Assembly (NCBI GenBank): GCA_902772615.1
Contig: CACYBC010000114.1
Location: forward strand, 1 to 11,458
Source of the DNA: an uncultured Ruminococcus sp.
GTDB taxonomy: Bacteria > Bacillota > Clostridia > Oscillospirales > Ruminococcaceae
Direction of reading: 5' to 3'
Length of the DNA stretch: 11,458 nt
Shown here: one piece after another, positions 1-6,940 of the stretch
Layout of the letters: every line of letters begins with the position of its first letter
Position numbering within the stretch: the first letter of the stretch is position 1
Notes under the pieces: generated by a model
Told to the model about the DNA's origin: nothing
The model's database searches: none
The model's input: the letters and a program-made list of their open reading frames with translations, nothing else
Made by a program: the position numbers and the translations under genes

Positions 1-31
1 ACAATAAGGGGCAGTGCCTGTGCACTGCCCT
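1..31 (-). terminator. Rho-independent terminator of the unknown minus-strand gene
   Basis: A 9-bp perfect stem pairs 9-17 (GGGCAGTGC) with 22-30 (GCACTGCCC) around a 4-nt loop. Read on the minus strand it lies about 50 nt past the stop codon of the 229-residue gene and is followed by a T-rich tail (CTTATTGT) cut by the window edge. The tail is not a pure T run, so strength is uncertain. The plus-strand flank is not T-rich, so minus is the favoured direction. Confidence 0.6.
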
Positions 32-82
32 GCTTATATCGTTTCACTGCGATATCCGTAAACTCTTCGGGTCTGGAGACTC

Positions 83-772
83 TCAGCCGTACAGCTCCTC
101 TGCAAGTTCTATCGTCCTCCTGCGGATCTTCTCCCTGCTCAGCTCATCGCCGGCAAGCTTATCCGTTGGATACTCTATCTGGAAGAGCACGTCCATCATC
201 AACACCGCAAATGCAAGAGCATCGGTCTTAAGATCCGGACCTGCCTGACTTCCCTTTTTGGCTGACATTCTGTTTGTCTGCCACAGTCTTCTCAGCATGA
301 CAAAGAGACTGAAATATGTATCCGCTGATTCGACAGCATCTTTTTTGAACAGTATCCTTTTCTTTCCCGGATCCGCGATGCACTTTTCTTCTGATTCATC
401 AAATACTGTGTCCGGTGCCGCTGCAATGTCCGGATGCTTCATTCTCAGGACATCTGACACGTTTGCAGCTATCCTGTAGAAACGGAATATCGGCTGCGAC
501 CGTTTCATCTGTGATCTGTAACGTCTTATAAGACTGCGCGGACTCATGACCGCCACAGACCCCGATCCGCCAAGATACTCCGCTATGTTGCCTCCCTCGT
601 AATCAAAGAGAGAAAAAAACTCCCTGCCGTCCATGCGGTCCATTATCACTTCGACCCTGAGGTCCCTGTTTGATCTGCTTTCGCTTATCAGCTCTCTTAT
701 ATCGCTGTTCCAGTCGGGGAATATTCTTTCCCTGCCGCTATTCCATATCTCTTCAAATCGGTTGCTCTCCAT
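83..772 (-). CDS. Protein of unknown function, 229 aa
   Basis: I do not recognise a family. The protein is soluble-looking, with no signal peptide or membrane segment, and rich in charged residues, especially Arg, Glu and Asp. Short hydrophobic stretches (FSLFVMLRRLW, ALAFAVLMMDVLF) look like buried helices, and the C-terminus (about 25 residues) is a strongly charged helix-like tail. The frame is open to 832, but I place the start at the ATG at 770-772: GGAG at 779-782 lies 6 nt upstream, and a consensus TATAAT at 800-805 puts the transcription start near 793, inside the longer frame. The upstream ATG at 830-832 has no ribosome binding site. It is transcribed away from the MORN-AAA gene, with the two starts only 143 bp apart and an inverted repeat between them, which suggests co-regulation (inference). 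It ends in TGA before a terminator. Real gene: likely. Function: unknown. Confidence 0.75.
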   Translation of the reverse strand: MESNRFEEIWNSGRERIFPDWNSDIRELISESRSNRDLRVEVIMDRMDGREFFSLFDYEGGNIAEYLGGSGSVAVMSPRSLIRRYRSQMKRSQPIFRFYRIAANVSDVLRMKHPDIAAAPDTVFDESEEKCIADPGKKRILFKKDAVESADTYFSLFVMLRRLWQTNRMSAKKGSQAGPDLKTDALAFAVLMMDVLFQIEYPTDKLAGDELSREKIRRRTIELAEELYG

Positions 773-799
773 CGTCGTCTCCATTCCTTTCTTTATCAT

Positions 800-829
800 A
801 TTATAACCGCTGTCCTTTGCTTCCGGAAA
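800..829 (-). promoter_or_regulatory. Promoter for the 229-aa gene
   Basis: On the minus strand a perfect TATAAT (plus positions 800-805) is preceded, after 18 bp, by a weak -35-like TTTCCG (plus positions 824-829). The predicted start of transcription near 793 leaves a leader of about 20 nt holding the GGAG site. The -35 match is poor, and it lies inside the left arm of the inverted repeat at 821-831, so an activator or repressor there is plausible. Confidence 0.5.
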
Positions 830-858
830 CATGATGCCGTATGAAGTTGTTTCCGGAA
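821..858. repeat. 11-bp inverted repeat between divergent promoters, candidate operator
   Basis: TTCCGGAAACA at 821-831 is repeated perfectly inverted as TGTTTCCGGAA at 848-858, with a 16-bp spacer. Each arm also contains the 8-bp palindrome TTCCGGAA, so two identical palindromes sit 30 bp apart centre to centre, close to three helical turns. Both arms lie upstream of the predicted transcription starts (about 793 and 882), so this is more likely a DNA-level site than an RNA hairpin. Each arm overlaps one -35 region. Confidence 0.5.
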
Positions 859-875
859 CTGACGTATGCTATCTT
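847..875 (+). promoter_or_regulatory. Promoter for the MORN-AAA gene
   Basis: TTGTTT at 847-852 is followed after 17 bp by TATCTT at 870-875, with TG at 867-868 giving an extended -10 (TGcTATCTT). Transcription would start near 882, about 34 nt before the GTG start. The -35 overlaps the right arm of the inverted repeat. Assigned by eye. Confidence 0.45.
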
Positions 876-915
876 AAGAAAAACCGAAAGAATTCATTCA
901 CCCGGGGGTTAGACA

Positions 916-3390
916 GTGGACAACAACTATAGATTCAGCGATGGTTCCTCTTATGAAGGGGAACTCAGCGCAGACGGCAGACCTGACGGCAGGGGTATCA
1001 GGCGCTGGGAGAACGGCAGGTCGCTGGAGGGCTTTTGGAAGAACGGATCTCTGAGCGGTACAGGGCTGCTTCGATATAACGATAACGCTTTCTACGAAGG
1101 TCAGCTCAACGATACCGTCCGTCAGGGTTATGGTGCAATGCATTATGAAAACGGATATCTGTTCTCAGGGACCTGGGAAGCGGACAGACGTATTTTCGGC
1201 ACACTTACCTTTCCTGATGGTGTCACGTCTATTACCGGCAACTATATGAATGACCGCATGAACGGAATGCAGACCGTTCAGCTGTCCAACGGATACAAGA
1301 TCATCGCAAACTGGGTCGACAACAGATTTGACGGCGGAAGCGGCATCATCAGGTGTCCTGACGGAGTGGAATTTGAGGGAGATATAACTGACCAGGGCGG
1401 ATGGAGCCCGAAAGGCAGAGGCGTGATGACTGATGCCCGGGGCACCAGGTACGAAGGAGAATGGAACGGTTTTTCCAGGACCGGCATTTATAAAGTCCGT
1501 TTCAAGGACGGAAGAGTGGTAAATGCCGAGTACAATCATGATCTTCTGATACGAGTCATATCAATGGGAAATGAACCGCAGCCCGTGATGGTCAACACGG
1601 ACGGCAGCTCGGAAGAAACGAAACCTGCCGATCCGGTCACCGAACACCTCTCAGAACCGGTCCCCGCAGAAGAGGTTCCCGCAAGGCCGGCATTTGAAGC
1701 GCCTAAGGAAGGATTCCTCAAAGTTGCGGTCGATCCGCTCAATGACAGCTACTCGCCGGAGATCCAGGAACTGTTCCGCGATGTAGTCGGAATGCATGAT
1801 GTCAAAAAGACTCTTGACGGGATATTCAAGAGATTCAAGGTCGACGCCCTCAGAAGAGAACGCCTCGGCATCGAGGCCGCCAAAAGAGGTGTCAACTTCA
1901 TCATCTGCGGAAATCCCGGAACCGGGAAGAGCACTGTTGCCCGGATAATCGGAAAGATGCTGTATCAGACGGGCATACTTTCAAGCGACACATTCATAGA
2001 AACCGACCGCTCCGGGCTCGTCGGAGCTCATGTCGGTCAGACAGAAGAAAACGTGAAGAAGATCCTGCAGAGCGCAAGAGGCGGAACTCTTTTCGTGGAT
2101 GAGGCGTATGAGCTGTTCGAAGAGGATGCCTCCGTGGACTTCGGCCACATTGCGCTGGACGCCATGCTGAAAGACATGGAAGATCACCGGGGGGAGTACT
2201 GTCTCATATTTGCCGGTTACCGCGAGCGTATGGATGACATGATACAGAAAGCCAATCAGGGCCTTTCAGGAAGATTTGACTACAGGCTCAATATTCCTGA
2301 TTACAGCATGGAAGATCTGCTGAACATTATGGTCATGATGGCCGACAAACAGAACTACTATATACGGGAGGATTCCCGCGAGGTCATTCTCCGCGAGTTC
2401 TCCAAGCAGAAGGTCGACAGCAGATTCGACAACGGCCGATGTTCAAGAAGGCTCCTTGACAGAGCCATAGAAAGGCAGGCTGAGAGGCTGTCCGCAAACA
2501 TGGAATCGGTAAACGACGAAGATCTCTGGACTCTCCTGCCGGAGGATTTCGGCACACTTTCCATAGATCAGGAGACGCTGCAGGACAGTCTGAGAAAACT
2601 TGATGAGCTGATAGGCCTCGATTCCGTCAAAAAGGAAGTCAGAGTCATGACCGATCTGATGACTGTGTGGAACGAGAGCAGAAAACGCGGTCTTGCGACA
2701 GCCGACAGCGGATATACCATGAATCTCGTGTTCACCGGCAATCCCGGGACCGGAAAGACCACCGTGGCCAGACTAATCGGGGAGATCTACTATCATATCG
2801 GGCTCCTTAAGAAGCCGGACACTTTCGTTGAATGCACGAGAGCCGACCTTATAGGCGAACACATGGGAGAGACCGCTCCCAAGGTCCGCGAAAAGGTCGA
2901 AAGCGCACTTGGAGGGATACTGTTCATAGATGAAGCATACTCTCTTGTAAGCGATGAACAGGACAGCTATGGCAGGGAGGCCGTGGCGACGCTGGTCTCC
3001 GAGATAGAGAACAGACGCGATAATCTGGCTGTTATCCTTGCAGGATATACCGACGAGATGGAGGAGTTCCTCTCCACCAACCCCGGTCTCAACAGCAGGT
3101 TTCCGAAAAGGCTGGAATTCCCGGACTATACGCCTGAGGAGCTTACCGCCATGTTCAGATACAATATGAAGAAACGCGGTTATGTTCTTGATGTGGATGA
3201 GGAGACCCTCTCCGGCTGGATCCGCCTCGAGTCCGATGACCCGGATTTCGGAAACGGCAGAGGTGTAAGGAATCTGTGCGACAGGGCGATCGAGCGTCAG
3301 TCCGCGAGGATCGCAGCCTCAGAGGATATGAGTTCCCTCTCAGACATCGACCTTATCACCGTCACCGGAGAAGACATCCTGTCACAATAA
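916..3390 (+). CDS. MORN-repeat protein with two CbxX/SpoVK-type AAA+ ATPase modules
   Basis: This 824-residue protein has three parts. Residues about 13-200 carry some eight MORN-like repeats of 20-25 residues (YEGEL...G.G, YEGQL, FEGD, YEGEW). Residues about 215-275 are a Pro/Glu-rich linker. Then come two AAA+ modules, about 281-545 and 568-820. AAA1 has Walker A GNPGTGKST at 332-340, Walker B with D395/E396, an AGY sensor-1 region at 433-435, arginine-finger candidate R453 and the NGR sensor-2 motif at 506-508. AAA2 has GNPGTGKTT at 608-616, D672/E673, R728 and GNGRGVR at 779-785. Both modules therefore look ATPase-competent. The family includes CbbX, SpoVK and EccA, which form hexamers that remodel protein partners. 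MORN repeats are known to mediate protein or membrane-lipid contacts. That the repeats guide the ATPase to its target is inference. There is no signal peptide or membrane segment, so a cytoplasmic location is expected. The start is GTG with GGGGG at 904-908, 7 nt upstream. No clear terminator follows, so read-through into nagB is possible. Confidence 0.9.
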   Translation: MDNNYRFSDGSSYEGELSADGRPDGRGIRRWENGRSLEGFWKNGSLSGTGLLRYNDNAFYEGQLNDTVRQGYGAMHYENGYLFSGTWEADRRIFGTLTFPDGVTSITGNYMNDRMNGMQTVQLSNGYKIIANWVDNRFDGGSGIIRCPDGVEFEGDITDQGGWSPKGRGVMTDARGTRYEGEWNGFSRTGIYKVRFKDGRVVNAEYNHDLLIRVISMGNEPQPVMVNTDGSSEETKPADPVTEHLSEPVPAEEVPARPAFEAPKEGFLKVAVDPLNDSYSPEIQELFRDVVGMHDVKKTLDGIFKRFKVDALRRERLGIEAAKRGVNFIICGNPGTGKSTVARIIGKMLYQTGILSSDTFIETDRSGLVGAHVGQTEENVKKILQSARGGTLFVDEAYELFEEDASVDFGHIALDAMLKDMEDHRGEYCLIFAGYRERMDDMIQKANQGLSGRFDYRLNIPDYSMEDLLNIMVMMADKQNYYIREDSREVILREFSKQKVDSRFDNGRCSRRLLDRAIERQAERLSANMESVNDEDLWTLLPEDFGTLSIDQETLQDSLRKLDELIGLDSVKKEVRVMTDLMTVWNESRKRGLATADSGYTMNLVFTGNPGTGKTTVARLIGEIYYHIGLLKKPDTFVECTRADLIGEHMGETAPKVREKVESALGGILFIDEAYSLVSDEQDSYGREAVATLVSEIENRRDNLAVILAGYTDEMEEFLSTNPGLNSRFPKRLEFPDYTPEELTAMFRYNMKKRGYVLDVDEETLSGWIRLESDDPDFGNGRGVRNLCDRAIERQSARIAASEDMSSLSDIDLITVTGEDILSQ

Positions 3391-3448
3391 CGGAAAATGG
3401 CACTAAAGGAAACATATCATTCATCCAACGTTTGTTAAAACTGCGGAT

Positions 3449-3481
3449 TGAAATGCATTTCATGCGGTGTAAAAATATAAT
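3449..3481 (+). promoter_or_regulatory. nagB promoter region with 14-bp palindrome
   Basis: A perfect TATAAT at 3476-3481 lies 35 nt before the nagB start. No good -35 is found at 16-18 bp: TTGAAA at 3448-3453 is 22 bp away, too far for ordinary use. A perfect 14-bp palindrome, TGAAATGCATTTCA, spans 3449-3462, where the -35 region should be. This is a natural place for a regulator of amino-sugar genes to bind, but its identity cannot be read from the sequence. Confidence 0.45.
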
Positions 3482-3516
3482 CTGTTGAAAACCCAATCGA
3501 TTCAGGAGGATCAAGA

Positions 3517-4308
3517 ATGAGAGTCGTAATACAGGACAACTATGACAAGATGTGCAAATGGGCTGCCGACTACATAGCCAACAAGATCCGCAGTCATATG
3601 GAAGACAGGCCCTTCATACTGGGGCTGCCGACGGGATCATCGCCGATCGGAGTCTACAAGGAGCTCGCCCGGATGAATCAGGCCGGCGAACTGTCCTTCT
3701 CGAATGTAGTAACATTTAATATGGACGAGTATCTCGGACTGCCTCATGAGCACGATCAGAGCTACTGGTACTTCATGCACGACAATTTCTTCGATCACCT
3801 GGTAGACATGAAGCCCGAGAACATCAACATTCTGAACGGAATGACTGATGATCCGGAAGGCGAATGCGCAAGATATGAGGAAAAGATAGCATCATACGGC
3901 GGGATCGATCTTTTCATGGGAGGGATCGGCGTGGACGGGCACATCGCCTTCAACGAACCGTATACATCCCTTACTTCAAGGACAGGCGTAAGGAATCTCA
4001 CCACCGATACCCGCATAGTGAACTCTCGTTTCTTCGGAAACGATCCTGAGAAGGTGCCTTCACAGGCGCTTTCTGTAGGAGTGGGAACCGTCACAGATTC
4101 CAGGGAAGTCCTCATCCTGATCAACGGCCACAACAAGGCTAAAGCACTCGCCGCAACGGTAGAAGGCGGTGTATCGCAGAAGTGGACATGTTCAGCGCTT
4201 CAGATGCATAACGGTGCGATCATCGCCTGCGACGAAGCGGCCTGCGGTGAACTGACAGTCGATACATACAAATATTTCCTTGATATCGAAAAGAACGAAA
4301 GATTATAA
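3517..4308 (+). CDS. nagB: Glucosamine-6-phosphate deaminase
   Basis: Converts glucosamine 6-phosphate to fructose 6-phosphate and ammonia, the last step of amino-sugar catabolism into glycolysis; cytoplasmic. The 263 residues match the family length (266 in E. coli). Visible landmarks are the phosphate-binding LPTGSSP near residue 38, MDEYLGL with catalytic D70, and the family signature GVDGHIAFNEP with D140, H142 and E147, equivalent to E. coli D141, H143 and E148. Aligned to E. coli NagB, the allosteric-site R158 is Gly157 here and K160 is Arg159, while the Y254 equivalent (Y253) is kept. Allosteric activation by GlcNAc-6-phosphate may therefore be weak or absent (inference). The start is fixed by AGGAGG at 3504-3509, 7 nt before ATG. 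No nagA or sugar transporter adjoins it; it stands alone between its promoter region and a terminator. Confidence 0.97.
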   Translation: MRVVIQDNYDKMCKWAADYIANKIRSHMEDRPFILGLPTGSSPIGVYKELARMNQAGELSFSNVVTFNMDEYLGLPHEHDQSYWYFMHDNFFDHLVDMKPENINILNGMTDDPEGECARYEEKIASYGGIDLFMGGIGVDGHIAFNEPYTSLTSRTGVRNLTTDTRIVNSRFFGNDPEKVPSQALSVGVGTVTDSREVLILINGHNKAKALAATVEGGVSQKWTCSALQMHNGAIIACDEAACGELTVDTYKYFLDIEKNERL

Positions 4309-4319
4309 GCACATCTGTT

Positions 4320-4357
4320 AAAGGCGCATGCCAACGACATGGCATGCGCCTTTGTTT
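4320..4357 (+). terminator. Strong terminator after nagB, possibly bidirectional
   Basis: A perfect 13-bp stem pairs AAAGGCGCATGCC (4320-4332) with GGCATGCGCCTTT (4341-4353) around an 8-nt loop, followed by the T-rich GTTTATG. It starts 11 nt after the nagB stop. Read on the minus strand it also follows the convergent DUF2185 gene, with a shorter T tail, so it may serve both. Confidence 0.85.
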
Positions 4358-4378
4358 ATGTCCGGGATCCTTGTCAGT

Positions 4379-4795
4379 CTATTGCCAAAGCGATCTTATG
4401 ACGAGATACAGCAAGGCCGCAGCCGCGAGCAATGCCAGCAGCCGCAGTGTGCTTCCCTTTCTTTCAGGAGGTCCGGCAAAGGCACTCATCAGAAGTTCTT
4501 CTGCTTTTTCTTCACTGCCGTTCTGTGCAATGAACCGTCCATCACCGTCTCTGCGGTATTCTGACCCGGCAGGACTGCTCAAGAGCGGCACCAGTTCGGG
4601 ATGGTCCCTCATCACGTCATTAAGATCCGCAGTCACCATGTGATCCGGCTCCATGAAGAACAGCGGTCCTTCATCCCCGGAATATAACCTCCATCCGCTG
4701 TCTTTCCCGTCATCTTCTTCACGGCATATATATCCGATCTCTGCTCCTTCTTCTGTCACTTTCCTGCTTATCAGAGCACGCTTTCCCTCTTTCAT
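4379..4795 (-). CDS. DUF2185 (Imm33-like) protein with C-terminal membrane anchor
   Basis: The 138-residue protein has a DUF2185-type domain at about 7-90: ALISRKV, then GYICREE, DSGWRLYSGDE at 32-42, DLNDVM at 57-62 and LVPLLSSPAGSEY at 68-80. This domain is also known as Imm33 and occurs in immunity-type proteins of bacterial toxin systems as well as in standalone proteins. Residues about 117-133 (LRLLALLAAAALLYLVI) form a single hydrophobic segment followed only by RSLWQ. With no N-terminal signal, the expected topology is tail-anchored with the domain in the cytoplasm. I chose the ATG at 4793-4795 because GGGGAG lies just upstream and homology begins right after it; the frame stays open to 4915, but that extension is not domain-like. 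No toxin gene is adjacent. It is divergent from msrA and convergent with nagB. Family assignment is from remembered motifs. Confidence 0.75.
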   Translation of the reverse strand: MKEGKRALISRKVTEEGAEIGYICREEDDGKDSGWRLYSGDEGPLFFMEPDHMVTADLNDVMRDHPELVPLLSSPAGSEYRRDGDGRFIAQNGSEEKAEELLMSAFAGPPERKGSTLRLLALLAAAALLYLVIRSLWQ

Positions 4796-4921
4796 TCTTC
4801 TCCCCGGGCGGAATATAGTATTACTGAATTGTATAAACTGGCATATAGAATACCGCCAGTCGCCACACATTTGTGTCTGCTGTGTATTATACCGTTTCCC
4901 CGTCGTACAATTCATCTGAAT

Positions 4922-4952
4922 TTGTCATTGTAGGTCAATATTGTGCTATACT
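4922..4952 (+). promoter_or_regulatory. msrA promoter
   Basis: TTGTCA at 4922-4927 and TATACT at 4947-4952 are 19 bp apart, with TG at 4944-4945 giving an extended -10. Transcription would start near 4959, downstream of the in-frame GTG at 4943. This argues for the ATG at 4982 as the msrA start. Confidence 0.55.
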
Positions 4953-4981
4953 GCAGGAAAAAAGAGGAGCGTCTGTTAAAA

Positions 4982-5506
4982 ATGTCCGAATTGAAAGAGA
5001 TCTACTTTGCAGGAGGCTGTTTCTGGGGAACGGAAAAAGCTTTCCAATCACTGCACGGTGTCGTTTCGACCACCGTCGGATATGCAAACGGCAACGTGGC
5101 TTCGCCCAGTTATGAACTGGTCAAGACCGATACGACCGGTCACAGAGAGACTGTAAAGGTGATCTATGACCCTGAACGCATCAGTCTGAACAAGCTTCTC
5201 AGGGCTTTCTTCATCTGCGTCGACCCGACAGTGAAAAACAGACAGGGAAACGATATAGGCAGCCAGTATCAGACCGGCGTCTACTATACCGACGAGGAAT
5301 CCGGTAAGATCGTGAAACAGTATTTCGACGACGTCCGGAAACTGTATGACCCCTTCTGTGTGGAACTGTCCCCTCTCTCTTGTTTTTATGACGCAGAGGA
5401 GTATCATCAGGACTACCTTATAAAGAATCCCGGCGGATACTGCCATATCACGAGGGAGGAATACGCCAAGGTTCAGGAACTGAATGACGTTGTGGATCAG
5501 GTCTGA
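4982..5506 (+). CDS. msrA: Peptide methionine-S-sulfoxide reductase MsrA
   Basis: Reduces the S-epimer of methionine sulfoxide in proteins and free methionine, repairing oxidative damage in the cytoplasm with electrons usually from thioredoxin. At 174 residues it is a standalone MsrA, not fused to MsrB. The signature GGCFWG puts the catalytic Cys at residue 13. TGHRETVKVIYDP carries the conserved Glu, RQGNDIGSQY the conserved Asp and Tyr, and the YDAEEYHQDYL segment and GGYCHI near the C-terminus complete the family pattern; the Cys of GGYCHI may act in resolving the disulfide. The ATG at 4982 is chosen from the promoter position and from the homology start. GAGGAG at 4964-4969 is the best ribosome binding site but lies 12 nt away, longer than usual. 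The gene is monocistronic with its own terminator and divergent from the DUF2185 gene. Confidence 0.95.
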   Translation: MSELKEIYFAGGCFWGTEKAFQSLHGVVSTTVGYANGNVASPSYELVKTDTTGHRETVKVIYDPERISLNKLLRAFFICVDPTVKNRQGNDIGSQYQTGVYYTDEESGKIVKQYFDDVRKLYDPFCVELSPLSCFYDAEEYHQDYLIKNPGGYCHITREEYAKVQELNDVVDQV

Positions 5507-5573
5507 TACGCCGTGCAGCTGTACTTATCGATCCCGATTCCGGGATGTCTTGCTGCCGGTCATACATCTCCTG

Positions 5574-5603
5574 AAGAGCGGTGCTGAGCTGCCGCTCTTT
5601 TTT
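5574..5603 (+). terminator. Rho-independent terminator after msrA
   Basis: AAGAGCGG (5574-5581) pairs with CCGCTCTT (5592-5599) around a 10-nt loop, and the stem runs into six T residues at 5598-5603. A smaller hairpin, ATCCCG/CGGGAT at 5531-5546, precedes it in the msrA 3' region but lacks a T tail. Confidence 0.8.
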
Positions 5604-5652
5604 GCTGCATGAATATGTCTCACTGCGGATGCTGTTCTTTCAACATTTATCA

Positions 5653-5661
5653 TGGTAGTAT
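5653..5661 (+). promoter_or_regulatory. Extended -10 promoter candidate for the first MFS gene
   Basis: TGGTAGTAT is an extended -10 (TG, one base, TAGTAT) ending 23 nt before the GTG start. No good -35 hexamer is seen. It lies after the msrA terminator, so the MFS gene needs a promoter in this gap. Weak by itself. Confidence 0.35.
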
Positions 5662-5684
5662 GGAGATAAGAAAAAAAGGAACAG

Positions 5685-6914
5685 GTGAATGCAGTGATCA
5701 AGTATGACAAGAACGACCCCAAAAGTCCCTTTATCTTTTATCTGTACTATTTCGTAGTCTATTTCGGTATTGCCATACAGGGCAGCTTCCTGACTCTGTA
5801 TCTGACCGAGTCGGGATTGCCGGTCAAGACGATCGGTCTGCTGAACGGCATAATCCAGATCCTTTCCCTTTTCGTGCTTCCTGTACTTGGGAGGATCGCG
5901 GACAGGGCATCTACAAAGAACAAGGTCCTTTGCACGGAACTTGCCGTCTCCATAACGATCCTGTTCCTGCTCAGCAAGGCAAAGAATCTTGTGATGATAT
6001 GTGTGTTCCGGATCCTTTACGCAATGTTCTTCACTCCGATCTCCAGTGTGTATGAGACAATAACTATGGAGTTCTGCAGAAAGAACGGGTGGGAATTCGG
6101 ACCTATCCGGATGTCGGGAACCATCGGCTACTCCATAATGTCATTTGCCTCCGGATTCGGGCTCAAGGGCAACATCAGTGCGATATTTCCGATGCTGATA
6201 GGCAGTTACCTGCTAACATTCATCATTGCTGTTTTCCTTCCCAGGTCTTCCAGAGTAGTCAGAGTGGTTGTTTCTCCGAACGAGGATTCCGATATCAAAC
6301 GTGTGTTCTCCATCCTGAAGGACAGACAGGTCAGAAACGTCATGATTATGTTCTTCGTCTACTCCCTGTCCAGCTCCGTAAACAACACTTACTTCGGCAA
6401 CTACACGAAGGAGCTCGGAGGCGACTATGCCATCATCGGAATAGCGCATGCCGTTCTCGGTCTTTCGGAACTGCCCTTCCATCTCGGTCCCGGAAAGAGG
6501 TGGCTGCAGAGGATCGGTGTCGAACGCTCCCTGCTCGTAGTGCTGGCAGTCGGTACATTCAGATGGACCGTATGCTCGCTCACAAACGATCCCTGGGTGC
6601 TGACTGCAACGATGGCTCTGAACGGGATCCAGCTCGTTCCGGTCATCATAGGCATGGCTCAGTTCCTGTATGATCATGCTCCGGATGATCTTAAGGTCAC
6701 GGCTCAGACCAGTCTGAGGCACTCCGTACAGGTAATCGCCGTTCTCGTAGCGGACTTCGTCGGCAGCGGGCTTCACCATCTGTTCGAGGTGATCGGCAGG
6801 CATCCGATAAAAGGCCTTTACGCATGCATGATCCCGCTGAATATCCTCGGTATCATCATGGGTCTCACTTCGATCAGAAAAGGAAGTTCCGGAGGCCAGA
6901 ACACTGCATCCTGA
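5685..6914 (+). CDS. MFS transporter (first of tandem pair)
   Basis: A 409-residue integral membrane protein with about 12 hydrophobic segments and a cytoplasmic central loop near residues 190-215. The MFS loop 2-3 motif is GRIADRASTKNK at 69-80. The layout resembles the MFS_1-like group that includes phenylpropionate and nucleoside:H+ symporters, but the substrate cannot be read from the sequence. It is closely related along its whole length to the gene at 7045: KDRQVRN, NNTYFGNY, PFHLGPGKRWL and LKVTAQTSLR are all shared. The GTG at 5685 is chosen because it aligns exactly with the paralogue's start and has AAGGA at 5676-5680, 4 nt upstream. A GTG at 5694 with AGGTGA upstream is a possible alternative. 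Terminators on both sides make it a single-gene unit. Confidence 0.9.
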   Translation: MNAVIKYDKNDPKSPFIFYLYYFVVYFGIAIQGSFLTLYLTESGLPVKTIGLLNGIIQILSLFVLPVLGRIADRASTKNKVLCTELAVSITILFLLSKAKNLVMICVFRILYAMFFTPISSVYETITMEFCRKNGWEFGPIRMSGTIGYSIMSFASGFGLKGNISAIFPMLIGSYLLTFIIAVFLPRSSRVVRVVVSPNEDSDIKRVFSILKDRQVRNVMIMFFVYSLSSSVNNTYFGNYTKELGGDYAIIGIAHAVLGLSELPFHLGPGKRWLQRIGVERSLLVVLAVGTFRWTVCSLTNDPWVLTATMALNGIQLVPVIIGMAQFLYDHAPDDLKVTAQTSLRHSVQVIAVLVADFVGSGLHHLFEVIGRHPIKGLYACMIPLNILGIIMGLTSIRKGSSGGQNTAS

Positions 6915-6940
6915 CATTATTCCGTATTCTATTTCACAAC

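Noticed and set aside
773..832. Longer N-terminus for the 229-aa protein
   Set aside because: The upstream ATG has no ribosome binding site, and a consensus -10 at 800-805 would start transcription downstream of it.
4796..4915. N-terminal extension of the DUF2185 protein by 40 residues
   Set aside because: The extension is not domain-like, and a GGGGAG site directly precedes the internal ATG at 4793-4795, where the family similarity starts.
4943..4981. GTG start adding 13 residues to MsrA
   Set aside because: The predicted -10 (4947-4952) overlaps this codon region and transcription should begin after it; family similarity begins at the later ATG.
6213..6917. Long minus-strand open frame inside the first MFS gene
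   Set aside because: It lies opposite a well-supported transporter gene, has no domain-like content, and its resemblance to the antisense frame in the second MFS gene follows from the paralogy of the sense strand.
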